Part shown: positions 24,912 through 34,709 of the stretch, in pieces
Position numbering within the stretch: the stretch's first letter is position 1
Layout: each line of letters opens with the position of its first letter
Assembly: GCF_001586165.1 (NCBI RefSeq)
Contig: NZ_CP014608.1
Span: forward strand, 4,216,001 to 4,280,000
Direction: 5' to 3'
Length of the DNA stretch: 64,000 bases
From: Obesumbacterium proteus
GTDB taxonomy: Bacteria; Pseudomonadota; Gammaproteobacteria; Enterobacterales; Enterobacteriaceae
Notes under the pieces: generated by a model
Told to the model about the DNA's origin: nothing
Seen by the model: only the letters and a program-made list of their open reading frames with translations
The model's database searches: none
Program-made: the position numbers and the translations under genes

Positions 24912-26963
24912 TCACAATGACTGTAAACAAATTGGACAAATTTCTGAAAGTGGATCGCCGTTCATCGCCGTGGCGCTTAATGCCGACATGGAACTGCTCC
25001 CACCGCTGGTAATACGCGTAACAGCCTTGATATTGACCAAATTCGACGATAGCGAAATACCTGAGCTATCGATGACAATCTTGCCGCCGGGGCCTTGCAG
25101 TACTACGCTTTTTGCCCCTTGCAACACCAAATCATTGGTGTTGATCAGCACCTTTTTATTGGCCAGTAATTCATAGGTTCCCGCTACCGTGTGGTGATGA
25201 TCGCCCCCAACCTCCTCGGAAAAATCAGCACCCATCTTATCTTTACGCTGATTAAGAACATGAAACAAATACTGATTATCTATTTGTATTTGTTGATTAT
25301 TCATCACGTTTATCATCTGATTGTGATGGATGCGTTCGATATGGTCGTGAGTGACATCGCTGGTTTTGTCGTTACCAATTTCCTCAACCTGATCGTGCTT
25401 GATGGTTTTAGAACGATCTTGCTCTACTACGAGGTATTGGTTGTTTTTAACTTCAGTCTGCTGATCTTTTTGCGCATGCAGATAAACAAGCTGTTGCCCC
25501 TGCTCGTCTTCAAATGAGAGCTCGTTATAACCCGCTCCTTTATGGGTAGAGGTGCGCAGCACGGTGCGTGTTTTATGTATCGGCAGGGCGTGTGGTGGAA
25601 CATTAACAACGTGGTAAGTGCGACCAGTAATAATCGGCTGGTCGGGGTCACCTTCAAGAAAATCAACAATAACCTCGTGCCCAATACGTGGCACCGCCAT
25701 GGCACCATAGCGACTACCGGCCCAACCTTGGGCGACACGGATCCAGCAAGAGCTGGTTTCGTTGCCTTTGCCTTCAAGATCCCAAGGAAACTGAACTTTG
25801 ACTCGCCCGACTTCATCACAGTAGATTTCTTCATTTTCAGGCCCAACCACCACCGCCATCTGCGGTCCGTCAACACGCGGACGCACATTAGGTAAAGGTC
25901 GCCAAGTTTGCCCATCGGGAATCATGACTAAGTGACTTTCCAGAAAAGTCCCCAAGACACCGGCCTCTTCTCTTTGTGATTGTGGCTGCTGCCCTTCAGT
26001 TTGCAGTGAAATAATTTGCCACTTTTGATTGAATGACTCATGCGGATGAGACGTCATGGCAATGCACTGACCCGCCATCAAAGCAGGACTGTCTGAGCGG
26101 CCCAGAGCTTGCATCGCGTCTTGGCGCAGCGCATCTAGACGATATCCCGTGTAGGCTTGGCCATTAAAATCCGTTTTATACCGACCAGGAAAATCATAAT
26201 GCAGCGTTTCACTTCGCTGATGATCCCCCCGGCAGTGCTCTTGATAGAGCATTTCCCACGCCGGATTTTTGAAGGTATAGTCTTTCAGCAATACCTGTGC
26301 AGCGCGCACATTTTCTTCATAGCTAAAACGCTGAATACTTGCACCCTCATTCAACCCACGCTGATGTGAATTATAGGGAAGCGTTTCTCCCATCGGTAAA
26401 AAGGCACAGTCATCAACAAACACAATTTCCTGCTTATTATTTTCAAAACGAAAATACCAAGAAATACCTTCTTCAGCGGCTAATCTCTCAATAAATTCCA
26501 GCGTTGATTCACGATACTGCACGCAATATTCACGCATTGGATGTTCATATCGAAGCTGGAAACTAAACTGTATGACATTAGCCTTGCGCAATAGTGTAGT
26601 AATAATCTGTTGTGGTGTTTGTTGCTGAAAAATACGCGACGAATGCTCTAATGACAGCGTCCAGATAACAGGCCGTAATGTGACGCTATATCGCGAGCGC
26701 TCATTACCCGTATCGCTGTGGGAAAAGCGACTAATCACCCCATTTATCCGTCGCTGAAGCGCACCGTTGTACCAAATTTGTAGCTCAGCGATATTATCTA
26801 GCAAACGACCAAAACTGATTTCCTGCAATATGCTCGACAGCTCAACCGATAATGAATAAACCTGAGAGAGCCCTTCGTTAAGGGCAAAGCTCACTACGTT
26901 AAATGTGTGTTCAGGTAATGATTGAGTGGTAAAAGTGAACTGTAATCCGGTGTTATCAGACAT
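24912..26963 (-). CDS. vgrG: T6SS spike protein VgrG (TssI)
   Basis: A 683-residue trimeric spike protein. The N-terminal gp27-like part covers about 1-375 (family elements such as GISWYFRFEN, CQYRE-type loop). It is followed by an OB-fold gp5-like domain with VGRVKVQFPWDLEGKGNETSSCWIRVAQGWAG and the needle of short repeats rich in VEEIGNDKTSDVTHDHIERI. The chain ends near GGKIVIDSSGISLSSN with only a short tail, so there is no fused effector domain. GGGGG before the ATG acts as the ribosome binding site. It heads the spike/cargo group vgrG-PAAR-DUF4123-effector-immunity. Confidence 0.96.
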   Translation of the reverse strand: MSDNTGLQFTFTTQSLPEHTFNVVSFALNEGLSQVYSLSVELSSILQEISFGRLLDNIAELQIWYNGALQRRINGVISRFSHSDTGNERSRYSVTLRPVIWTLSLEHSSRIFQQQTPQQIITTLLRKANVIQFSFQLRYEHPMREYCVQYRESTLEFIERLAAEEGISWYFRFENNKQEIVFVDDCAFLPMGETLPYNSHQRGLNEGASIQRFSYEENVRAAQVLLKDYTFKNPAWEMLYQEHCRGDHQRSETLHYDFPGRYKTDFNGQAYTGYRLDALRQDAMQALGRSDSPALMAGQCIAMTSHPHESFNQKWQIISLQTEGQQPQSQREEAGVLGTFLESHLVMIPDGQTWRPLPNVRPRVDGPQMAVVVGPENEEIYCDEVGRVKVQFPWDLEGKGNETSSCWIRVAQGWAGSRYGAMAVPRIGHEVIVDFLEGDPDQPIITGRTYHVVNVPPHALPIHKTRTVLRTSTHKGAGYNELSFEDEQGQQLVYLHAQKDQQTEVKNNQYLVVEQDRSKTIKHDQVEEIGNDKTSDVTHDHIERIHHNQMINVMNNQQIQIDNQYLFHVLNQRKDKMGADFSEEVGGDHHHTVAGTYELLANKKVLINTNDLVLQGAKSVVLQGPGGKIVIDSSGISLSSNLVNIKAVTRITSGGSSSMSALSATAMNGDPLSEICPICLQSL

Positions 26964-26971
26964 ATTACCCC

Positions 26972-27385
26972 CTAGCCTCTGGCTTTCGCCAAGGCGACGA
27001 ATGCCGCAATATGCTGGTTAGCGGCCAGCGATTGGCAGGTGCCGGAAACATCAGCGCCGTCCACGGTTATACTCTGCTCAACCTTTTGTCCCATCTGATC
27101 GAGCTTGGCGTTATACATTCCCGTAGATTCACCGTTCGGGTAGTATTCGCGGCTATCCCAGCCCATATCCATGGCGGTAACAATAGCGATCATGCTCAGG
27201 GATTTATTCGCGGGTATATCTGCCACGCCACAGTGGTCGCGCAGAAAAGCGGCACTACCGATTAAGTCAGCCAATCCATTCATTTGTTCTTGCACAGATG
27301 GCGTTGTGCCGCTCTCCGCTTGGCTAGCGCTAGCTAAAATAGCGAAACTCAATGCACTTATTTTTATCCATGTATTCTTTTTCAT
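26972..27385 (-). CDS. Small exported protein at the VCA0122 position
   Basis: A 137-residue protein starting at the internal Met (27385) with a standard signal peptide, KKNTWIKISALSFAILASAS, cleaved near QAES. The frame is open 12 codons further upstream, but that N-terminus would bury the signal peptide. Two cysteines (DHCG, GTCQ) could form a disulfide in the periplasm. It lies between vasL and vgrG, which is where V. cholerae has the small gene VCA0122. I do not recognise a characterised family, so no function is given. Confidence 0.7.
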   Translation of the reverse strand: MKKNTWIKISALSFAILASASQAESGTTPSVQEQMNGLADLIGSAAFLRDHCGVADIPANKSLSMIAIVTAMDMGWDSREYYPNGESTGMYNAKLDQMGQKVEQSITVDGADVSGTCQSLAANQHIAAFVALAKARG

Positions 27386-27432
27386 TAACTCGTCCTCGTT
27401 AATAAATATGCTATGTGACATGATTTAAAGTT

Positions 27433-28785
27433 CTATTCTTGGAACTCTCTTTCTTTTGCCGCTTGTAATAATAAATAACGCGCCTGTAGCCCCTTCAGTT
27501 GATCATCAATTTGATGCAACTGGGCAGGAGAAGGCTTAATGCCTTGCTGATTTTGCTGTTCTATTTGCATGAGCAAATAGGCAATCGGTGGAGAGGCGCT
27601 TAATTGACTCTGAATGTTATATAGCCCTGTTTTAAGGCTAGAGATCGTCATATAACCGCGGTGTAGTTTCTCTGATTCTAAGAGCTCATTAAGTAAAGCT
27701 TGTACTGCCTGTTGTGTAGAGACATAGCCCGTATCTTTGGCTACTGCCGATAAGTTTTCTAACTGCTGTCGCCATTGAGTAGAAACGCTGTTTTGTGGGT
27801 AGACTTTTTGTAGTAATTGACTTATTTCTTGCCCACGCTGTAAGTCATTTACCGGGGACGCTTGAGCAATATCCATTAATTTTTGCTGGTAAATGCGAAG
27901 GATCTTTTGTTCTTGTTGCTGTAATTCAGCGTTATATGTCATAGCCTGATTAATTGGCATTAGTTCAGGCTCTGGCTGTGCAGCCGCTAAAAAATGCGCC
28001 ACCGGCGCTTCCGGTTCCCACATGTGGTAAACCAATACGCTCCCAAGCGTTAATACACACCCCGCCACTACGCCAGATAGCACTGGGATCCAAGGAAAAC
28101 GCTTTTTGGTTTTTATCGCATGAATTGAAGTGAAGACTTGTTGAGTATCTGCCGTAGCCGGTATTGAGGAAGAAAAAGAGGAGCTCGTTGAGGCTTCTTG
28201 CTGAGGTAGGTAAACCAGCGGCAATACAATGGGGGGCTCATTGGAATACGTACTCGCCGCCGCTTTACTTTCTTTAACGCACTCTTGTAAAAAATAGAGC
28301 AAGCTATTGATCAACATAACGTTGATCTCTTTATGTTGCTGCAATTTATCACTCACGCGTTTCAGCGCATATTCTGCTCTAAATACATCTTGCATCGTTT
28401 CTGGTGACCGAACGAGCTGCCGTACAAGCGCGCCCACTCGGGCGGCAAACCAATCAAGCATCTCATTACGAGCTCTCATCGCATTGGTATTTGGCCAGAA
28501 ACTCTCCCACTGCGACACAATAAGAACGGCCATGAGCTCACACCCTTCGGCAAACCCATTCCATCCGTTTAAACGCGTTCGAGCCATTGCGTAATAAACC
28601 ACGCTTTGTAAATCAACGCCGTTCTTAGTAAATAGAGCAACCCCAAGCCGTTGTACCAAACTCCAATCCACTGGAGGATGTAGAGGATGGGTCATTTTAT
28701 TAATCTCACCCCGGATGCGCTCAAATTCATCAATATCGCGTGGATCTTTCCCTGTTGCTACTTGTTGATAATCGATATTAGCCAT
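27433..28785 (-). CDS. vasL: VasL-type protein with ImpA N-terminal domain (TssA family, membrane-anchored)
   Basis: A 450-residue protein with an N-terminal ImpA_N domain (about 1-170, including GKDPRDIDEFERIRGEINK and NGWNGFAEGCELM). A Ser-rich linker follows, then one transmembrane helix (about 232-254, PVLSGVVAGCVLTLGSVLV) and a C-terminal helical VasL domain. Proteins of this type are long TssA-like proteins that cap or anchor the distal end of the sheath at the opposite membrane. It is separate from the canonical tssA at 32529-33956, so the island carries two ImpA-domain proteins, as in V. cholerae. Confidence 0.85.
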   Translation of the reverse strand: MANIDYQQVATGKDPRDIDEFERIRGEINKMTHPLHPPVDWSLVQRLGVALFTKNGVDLQSVVYYAMARTRLNGWNGFAEGCELMAVLIVSQWESFWPNTNAMRARNEMLDWFAARVGALVRQLVRSPETMQDVFRAEYALKRVSDKLQQHKEINVMLINSLLYFLQECVKESKAAASTYSNEPPIVLPLVYLPQQEASTSSSFSSSIPATADTQQVFTSIHAIKTKKRFPWIPVLSGVVAGCVLTLGSVLVYHMWEPEAPVAHFLAAAQPEPELMPINQAMTYNAELQQQEQKILRIYQQKLMDIAQASPVNDLQRGQEISQLLQKVYPQNSVSTQWRQQLENLSAVAKDTGYVSTQQAVQALLNELLESEKLHRGYMTISSLKTGLYNIQSQLSASPPIAYLLMQIEQQNQQGIKPSPAQLHQIDDQLKGLQARYLLLQAAKEREFQE

Positions 28786-28839
28786 ATGCGTAGCATCAGT
28801 GCCGCCGGTACACCACCAACGACACTGATATTCTCCTGA

Positions 28840-31800
28840 TCAGTAAAGTTGGTCAGTCAAAGTAAACTGACTGAATAAGCCACCAGCAAACGGATTGTTT
28901 GATGCATCCATGAATACGCGATAGGTCATCGTGCCGTTATCCACGGAGAAACGAACATCAAAACTACTATCCTGCACGTTGGTCAATTCGCCCTTATCCC
29001 ACAGACGGAACATCGCCCATGGCCCCACATAACCAAAGCTGCGTGGGGATCCTCCACTGATATCAGGCACCAGCGTTAACTTGCTTTCATTTCCCGCACG
29101 CATGGTATTTGGCCAAACCAAATGCGCCGTATGGCTATTTCCTTGGGTGTAGTCCAGTAGCTGACCATCCAAATTAAGCACCGCGCGACGTTTGTTTGAA
29201 CTCAAATCGACCGGCGCAACGGCAAACTGAATCCCAAAACCATTTTGAGCAGAGAAGAAGGTTGAGCGAATTTTTTCGCCTTGCTCCAACGCCGTTAATA
29301 TTTCAGGGCGAATGAGGCTATTACCGTCGCGATCCAAAGAACCACTGTCTTCAATAAAGACTTTAAGATTGTTTTTATAGAAACTATCTAAAGTCCCATT
29401 TGGCGCAAAGAAACGCTCCATATCGCTCAGTGCAACTTCTTTAGTCGCTTTAGGATCGAACGGATAACGGTCGGCCATTTGCGTTGTGAATGGCGTGACG
29501 ACAGTTTTAGACCATTCGGCCTCGAGCGATTTTAAAGCCAGCGCAGTTACGGTATTCCAACTGTTCTCTGCCAGTTGCTCTACCCAGCGTCCAAGTGGAT
29601 CAGACAAATTTTTAGAGAGTTGTTGAGCGGTAAAGAAGGCATCCGCATTATTCTGCTGCAACCTCATCTGCACCAGAAGCAACGCGGCTTTACCCGGTTC
29701 TGGGGCATTACTAATTCGGTGCAGCTCGTTGCTCATTTCATTGAGTGCTTTGTAGGCCTGCTGGACTTGACCGTTTTGATCATCCCCATTTTCAACCAAT
29801 GCATTTTGCTCGGAGAACGAACGGCTAATACGATTGAGTAGCAGGTACTCTGGCTGATTATCGAGCTGATTAAGCGATTCTTTTTGCGCTGAATTCAGAA
29901 CCTTACTGGCAACAGAGCTATCCTTCTGTCCTTTGGCGACTACCACTGACGGTGTTTTAACTTCACTCGATAGCGCAGCCACTAAATGAGGCTGAGTATT
30001 ATCGCCAAGCAAAACAAGCGTGCGCCAGAGAGGCTGCCCGTTGTTGAGCACCGCATCTAACGCACCTGAAGCCTGCTCAACATCATCAAAAGGCCTAATG
30101 CTCAGATTATTGACCGCATTACGCCAGGTGCTGGTGTAATCACCGACATAACGTTCTGTGATTTGACGTTCAATCTCGGCCTTATCGGCATCGCTATAAT
30201 CGACGTTGTCGGTTAAGCCCAAGACCCACGAGTCAAGCGCAGTAATGGAAACCAGCTTATCGGTTTGTTTTACAAAGAAGCGGCTAAGGCCATAGCGGGA
30301 CCAGAACTGAGGCACTTTGAGAAGTTCTTCGTTGTCAGCAACGAAAACCGTATCAAACTGGGCACCAATTTCGGTGCGTAAATCCATATCCTGAGGAAGC
30401 TGAGTTTTCGCCTTAATAATGAGGTTTTGGTAAACACGCTGGTGCAGGGGTAATTTGCTTAATTCAATCTGAGCAGAACGAATTGAAGAAGCAAATGGCT
30501 CATACATTTTGATCGCTTCTGCATTTGATTGGCTGCGGTCCAGAGCCCAATCCGTATGCTGCAATGCGTAATCAAGGTGCGTCATCAGGCGCTCTTGTAC
30601 ATCACGCTGTCCGGTATATGCGGTTTGCCAACGCGCACGCATATAATCTTCCACTAGCGGGATATTTCGACCACTCTTATCATCAATCATGCGCATAATA
30701 CGCAGCAGAGCGAGTTTCTCTTCGCTATTTGCCGGAGCGCTATCGAGATGCTGTTGGAGGTCTTTCATCAGCACGGGCAAGAAGCGCGATTCAAGCAAGC
30801 GTAAATAAGTTTTCTCTACTAATTGGCCAATTTTAGCCCCTTGATATAGCCCCATATCTGACATGAACTGATTTTTCTCACGATAGTCACCGTAAGACAT
30901 CGTCGCATCACGAATAAGATCCATATGAGGTAGCCAATCAGCCCCCAGAGGTAATTTACTCATGGGTTCACCAAGCTTTTGAAATTCACTCACCTTATTA
31001 AGTGCAACTTCTCCAGCATGGTAATTTTTCAAATAATAATAATACCAACCACTCAGTAACAGCAGAGCAAAGCCACCTGAAATCACAGCAATAAGCGTCA
31101 GGTTATGACGCCTAATTTTGACATGTTCATGATTTTCACCCGCTAAATTAGGCTCAGAAAAAAGAACCTGATTAAAGAGTTGGGGTATGAAATAGCTGCG
31201 CTGATTATCTTGGTTTGCCCACACATTTTTATGACTAACATGGAGCTTATAATGACGACATACCGCGTCGCTGAAAAAATCGCTGCGTCTGTTTTGCTGC
31301 AAGCTAGAGGTAAAATAACAGCCGCGTATAAGCATTTGCCGACCAGGATCACGATTATAATGTCGTTTTAATCCTGTAATTAGTTCTTCAACGACCAGCT
31401 TGATACCCGCAATTTGCCCCACAAAATTAAATAATGCTGAGCGAAGGTCGAGCGACGTGCGATGCACCATTTGATCCGGCATCAAATTATTAAAGTTTTC
31501 CTGCCATTCTCCCCAAAACTGAGTCAGCTCCTTACGCCAAGCATCTTCATCAGCACCATCTAATGCAAATGTGATCCCCAAGGTTTCATCAAGTCGTGAA
31601 CGATCGAGAATAGGATAAATTGTCTCAAAACCGGTCAACACATCTAACTTAGTGAAAACTAAATAGACCGGTATACGACAAGCAAAACGATCGCTCATTT
31701 CCAGAATATAAGCCTGCCATTTCTGGGACCATTCACGTCGCGCTTCTGCCGTCATTTCCATAATTTCTTGGATATTAATGGTCAAAATCGCACCGTTAAG

Positions 31801-32532
31801 AGGCTGGCGCTGGCGCACTTTCATTAACCAGTCTTGCAAGTTCAAGCGTAATGCGTGGCCTCGGGTAATTTCATTACTTTTTTCCTCAGAACTATTCTGG
31901 CCAAAAAACTCACCAGGAGGATCTATTATTACGGCCTGCTGTGTTAACCAAAGTTGTAATGTCTTTACGCCAGAACCTTCTTTATTCGCAATAGTGGGTG
32001 TATCTGCGGTACCAATGGGAATAATTTGATTAGATTTTTGAATCAGACTCGTTTTGCCACTTAAGCTTTCCCCCATCACGATATACCAAGGCCGTGCATA
32101 CATTGCATTTCGGCGATGGCTTCGCTGCTGGTATTGCGCTAACCATGTTTGCAAATATCCAGATTGTTGCTCCATGCTGTTTTTATAGGGTTCAGATTCA
32201 TCCTGCTGCTGAATAGCTACCGTTTTGGAAATTTGCGAATAGAGATAAACAATAATGACCACCAGCGCGAGCAACAACATTCCTAATGTCGCGACGACTT
32301 GGCGGCTTGGCGTGCTAAGCGGAGATATATCGCCGATATGCCACCGAGGCCCCCACCACCAGATACTAAATAGACCAATAACCCATAATACCCAGAGAAT
32401 CGTTAATGAAAACGTAGGCCGTGGTAACGAAAAAGGGATTCGAAAACGCAATAAATTACGGAAATAACGCACTGGGGTTAGCACGTTAGAGGCAAATGAA
32501 GAAATTGAAGTGATAATTGACAGAACATTCAT
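28840..32532 (-). CDS. tssM: T6SS inner-membrane protein TssM (IcmF/VasK)
   Basis: A 1230-residue core of the membrane complex with TssL and TssJ. Two transmembrane helices lie at about 42-60 and 80-99, and a third at about 478-500. The cytoplasmic loop carries a Walker A motif GESLSGKT (154-161) and the guanine-nucleotide-like FTKLD (293-297), so the NTPase core looks intact. The long C-terminal periplasmic part should contact the lipoprotein TssJ. Its start overlaps the tssA stop by 4 bases. Confidence 0.96.
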   Translation of the reverse strand: MNVLSIITSISSFASNVLTPVRYFRNLLRFRIPFSLPRPTFSLTILWVLWVIGLFSIWWWGPRWHIGDISPLSTPSRQVVATLGMLLLALVVIIVYLYSQISKTVAIQQQDESEPYKNSMEQQSGYLQTWLAQYQQRSHRRNAMYARPWYIVMGESLSGKTSLIQKSNQIIPIGTADTPTIANKEGSGVKTLQLWLTQQAVIIDPPGEFFGQNSSEEKSNEITRGHALRLNLQDWLMKVRQRQPLNGAILTINIQEIMEMTAEARREWSQKWQAYILEMSDRFACRIPVYLVFTKLDVLTGFETIYPILDRSRLDETLGITFALDGADEDAWRKELTQFWGEWQENFNNLMPDQMVHRTSLDLRSALFNFVGQIAGIKLVVEELITGLKRHYNRDPGRQMLIRGCYFTSSLQQNRRSDFFSDAVCRHYKLHVSHKNVWANQDNQRSYFIPQLFNQVLFSEPNLAGENHEHVKIRRHNLTLIAVISGGFALLLLSGWYYYYLKNYHAGEVALNKVSEFQKLGEPMSKLPLGADWLPHMDLIRDATMSYGDYREKNQFMSDMGLYQGAKIGQLVEKTYLRLLESRFLPVLMKDLQQHLDSAPANSEEKLALLRIMRMIDDKSGRNIPLVEDYMRARWQTAYTGQRDVQERLMTHLDYALQHTDWALDRSQSNAEAIKMYEPFASSIRSAQIELSKLPLHQRVYQNLIIKAKTQLPQDMDLRTEIGAQFDTVFVADNEELLKVPQFWSRYGLSRFFVKQTDKLVSITALDSWVLGLTDNVDYSDADKAEIERQITERYVGDYTSTWRNAVNNLSIRPFDDVEQASGALDAVLNNGQPLWRTLVLLGDNTQPHLVAALSSEVKTPSVVVAKGQKDSSVASKVLNSAQKESLNQLDNQPEYLLLNRISRSFSEQNALVENGDDQNGQVQQAYKALNEMSNELHRISNAPEPGKAALLLVQMRLQQNNADAFFTAQQLSKNLSDPLGRWVEQLAENSWNTVTALALKSLEAEWSKTVVTPFTTQMADRYPFDPKATKEVALSDMERFFAPNGTLDSFYKNNLKVFIEDSGSLDRDGNSLIRPEILTALEQGEKIRSTFFSAQNGFGIQFAVAPVDLSSNKRRAVLNLDGQLLDYTQGNSHTAHLVWPNTMRAGNESKLTLVPDISGGSPRSFGYVGPWAMFRLWDKGELTNVQDSSFDVRFSVDNGTMTYRVFMDASNNPFAGGLFSQFTLTDQLY

Positions 32533-33956
32533 GATGCTGACTCCTCAGCGGTAACAACAGGGCGTTCAGCAACGTGTTCTTCTAGTTGTGACAGCAAAGA
32601 AGGCTCCCACTCCGCAAGGGTTACACCATGGCTATTACGCCATAAACTCTCAAAATGCTGGTTGGATAATGTCGTCATCCCTGCTTCCATAAGAAGTTGC
32701 GCAATTGTCAGTTGGTTATAAAACTGCTCACGGGGTTCCTGTTCACGCGATTGCTGGTTTTCCAATTGTTTTAAGGCCGCACCCAAGCCATTTTCACGAT
32801 ATTGCGCCCAAACATTTTCATAAGAGCCCGCTGAGATATCCGTATTTTTCTGTTTTTCCTCAAGCCACTGGCGCGTGTCATCACCAATAAACGGCGTTCC
32901 ATCACTAAATGTCATGGCGTTCAGCGCAGGTATTTTTTCGAGCAGCCGTTGCACCGACTGTCTGATGGATTCAGCCACCGTGCTATACCCTAGCTGGCGG
33001 GCAATCTGGGCCGAAAGAAAGTGTCCATCGAACCAATATGGCGCCAGTGTGATGCTCGTTTCTATCTGCTGCCAGAGAGGTATTCCGGCATTCGCTAGCG
33101 CCGTTCGATAATCAGCAACCCGATCGTGAGAAACCGCGGCAAGCTGCGTAATCCGCCCATCCTTACACAGCGGAGCGGTCTTTACGGTGTACCAGATTGC
33201 ATGACGGCGTAGGCTATAGCCGATGGGATCATCAGGCTGGCTTTCACAGAGAAGCTCGGCAATTTTCAACAGCGTTTGCTTCCAAACTCGATCTGAATCG
33301 TGCTGAATTTCGACCTTAGGCATCAGTGAGGCAACATTTTGCTCTGTTTGAGATGCGGCGCTATTGCTCTGGATTTGCGGTGTTGGCATATCAACCTTCG
33401 CTGCCAAAACCTGTCCAAACTGAGGAATAAGAGGAGCGACCTCACCTGCTAATGCCGGATCTGTTGACTCAAGCAACTTTTGCAGTTGAAGAAAGCCACT
33501 GCGAACCAGCTCACGAGAATGAGCATCCGCGTGCTGGCAGAAATGCCCAGAGCTGCTCGCAAAGCGCTTAATAACCTGCAGTAATAGGCGATGCCGTAAC
33601 TTGCTATCTTGAGGCCATGCGTGCGCCCAAAAGCGGCTGACATAATCGACGAGTAAAGTAGAAGCAAGGGTAATATTTGACGGCTCGCCGCCATGCTGTA
33701 ACGTCCGTAGTAAATGAACCATAATCCGCATGTCTTTACATTCGGACTCCAGCAAGTGCAAACATCCATTTTGGAGTGCAGCAATATCCACCTGCTCGTG
33801 GGATAGCGAACCAAGCTTGGCTATCTCAGTATCAATAAACTCCCATTCAGGCAAATCATCAGGGATCCGAGCAACGATATTTGCTTCTGGTAATAACGTC
33901 AAAACTCGCTGACGCCATGGATGCTCCATCAATACCGTATTTTCAATTGTGGTCAT
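32529..33956 (-). CDS. tssA: T6SS protein TssA (ImpA/VasJ)
   Basis: A 475-residue protein with an N-terminal ImpA_N domain (EHPWRQRVLTLLPEANIVARIPDD, about 10-120) and the C-terminal VasJ-type domain. That domain includes LRRHAIWYTVKTAPLCKDGRITQLAAVS near residue 260 and ends with a helical region. TssA organises baseplate recruitment and coordinates tube and sheath assembly. It lies 51 bases after tagO, and its stop overlaps tssM by 4 bases. Confidence 0.92.
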   Translation of the reverse strand: MTTIENTVLMEHPWRQRVLTLLPEANIVARIPDDLPEWEFIDTEIAKLGSLSHEQVDIAALQNGCLHLLESECKDMRIMVHLLRTLQHGGEPSNITLASTLLVDYVSRFWAHAWPQDSKLRHRLLLQVIKRFASSSGHFCQHADAHSRELVRSGFLQLQKLLESTDPALAGEVAPLIPQFGQVLAAKVDMPTPQIQSNSAASQTEQNVASLMPKVEIQHDSDRVWKQTLLKIAELLCESQPDDPIGYSLRRHAIWYTVKTAPLCKDGRITQLAAVSHDRVADYRTALANAGIPLWQQIETSITLAPYWFDGHFLSAQIARQLGYSTVAESIRQSVQRLLEKIPALNAMTFSDGTPFIGDDTRQWLEEKQKNTDISAGSYENVWAQYRENGLGAALKQLENQQSREQEPREQFYNQLTIAQLLMEAGMTTLSNQHFESLWRNSHGVTLAEWEPSLLSQLEEHVAERPVVTAEESAS

Positions 33957-34007
33957 TTTTATTACATATCCCTGTATTTACCGGCTTATCCCGCCAGTAT
34001 TTTGTTA

Positions 34008-34709
34008 TTACCAGTGACACGCCTTACGTAGCGGCTGTAGCGTTGTTTGGAGGTTATTGAGTTGAAAAGTAAGTCCGTTTAGCACCTTGTTATCCGCAAT
34101 GATGGTGAGCGTAGCACTACCCAATAACTGCTGAATTTCGGCTATGCCACTCAGTCCACGACTCGACTCGAGACGATAGCCACTCGAGCGCCAAAACCAG
34201 CGTGAATCAATGTCATGCTTACCGGTTCTTAATGTTAAAGGGCTTTCTCCATCACCTAATGGCTGGCTAAATACCAGCTGCATTCGAGTAATATTCTCCA
34301 CGCAGCTTATGGCTAAAATAGCGGATACTGGGCTCCCCTCTTGGCTCGGGGTTGTCATCATTAAAACGGGTTCGCCACTGTTATTCTTGAACTCACGCAA
34401 TAGCAAGGTAGGAGCATCTGCAGCGCGTTGATGTTCTTGAGTCATCGCCAACTGCCATGTTTCATCAGGTTTATCTGTTGTCGCTTTACCAAGAGGTATG
34501 CCAACATTCTGCATTTTGGGATGCCATGCTTGGTCATAGCACTGCAAACGTGGCAATGGAAATGGCTCATTACGGCACGCTTCCATTGCTCGCTGCACAT
34601 CCACTGATAGTGGCGCGTTGGTATCTGGCTTTTTAGTTTTTTCCGCTGCAAAAACCAGACACGGAATGAGTGCAATAAAAAGCAGGCCTCTTCTTAGTTT
34701 TATTTTCAT
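34008..34709 (-). CDS. vasI: T6SS accessory protein TagO/VasI
   Basis: A 233-residue protein with an N-terminal signal peptide (LLFIALIPCLVFAAEK). The conserved features are the ACRNEPFPLPRLQCYDQAW region with a Cys pair, then REFKNNSGEPVLMMTT and the C-terminal RKACHW. The VasI family is periplasmic and its exact role in secretion is not settled. It overlaps vasH by 4 bases and lies between vasH and tssA, the same place as VCA0118 in V. cholerae. Confidence 0.88.
   Translation of the reverse strand: MKIKLRRGLLFIALIPCLVFAAEKTKKPDTNAPLSVDVQRAMEACRNEPFPLPRLQCYDQAWHPKMQNVGIPLGKATTDKPDETWQLAMTQEHQRAADAPTLLLREFKNNSGEPVLMMTTPSQEGSPVSAILAISCVENITRMQLVFSQPLGDGESPLTLRTGKHDIDSRWFWRSSGYRLESSRGLSGIAEIQQLLGSATLTIIADNKVLNGLTFQLNNLQTTLQPLRKACHW

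Noticed and set aside
24912..26963. Evolved VgrG with a C-terminal effector domain
   Set aside because: The protein ends shortly after the needle repeats; the last 30 residues are only a Ser-rich tail with two Cys.
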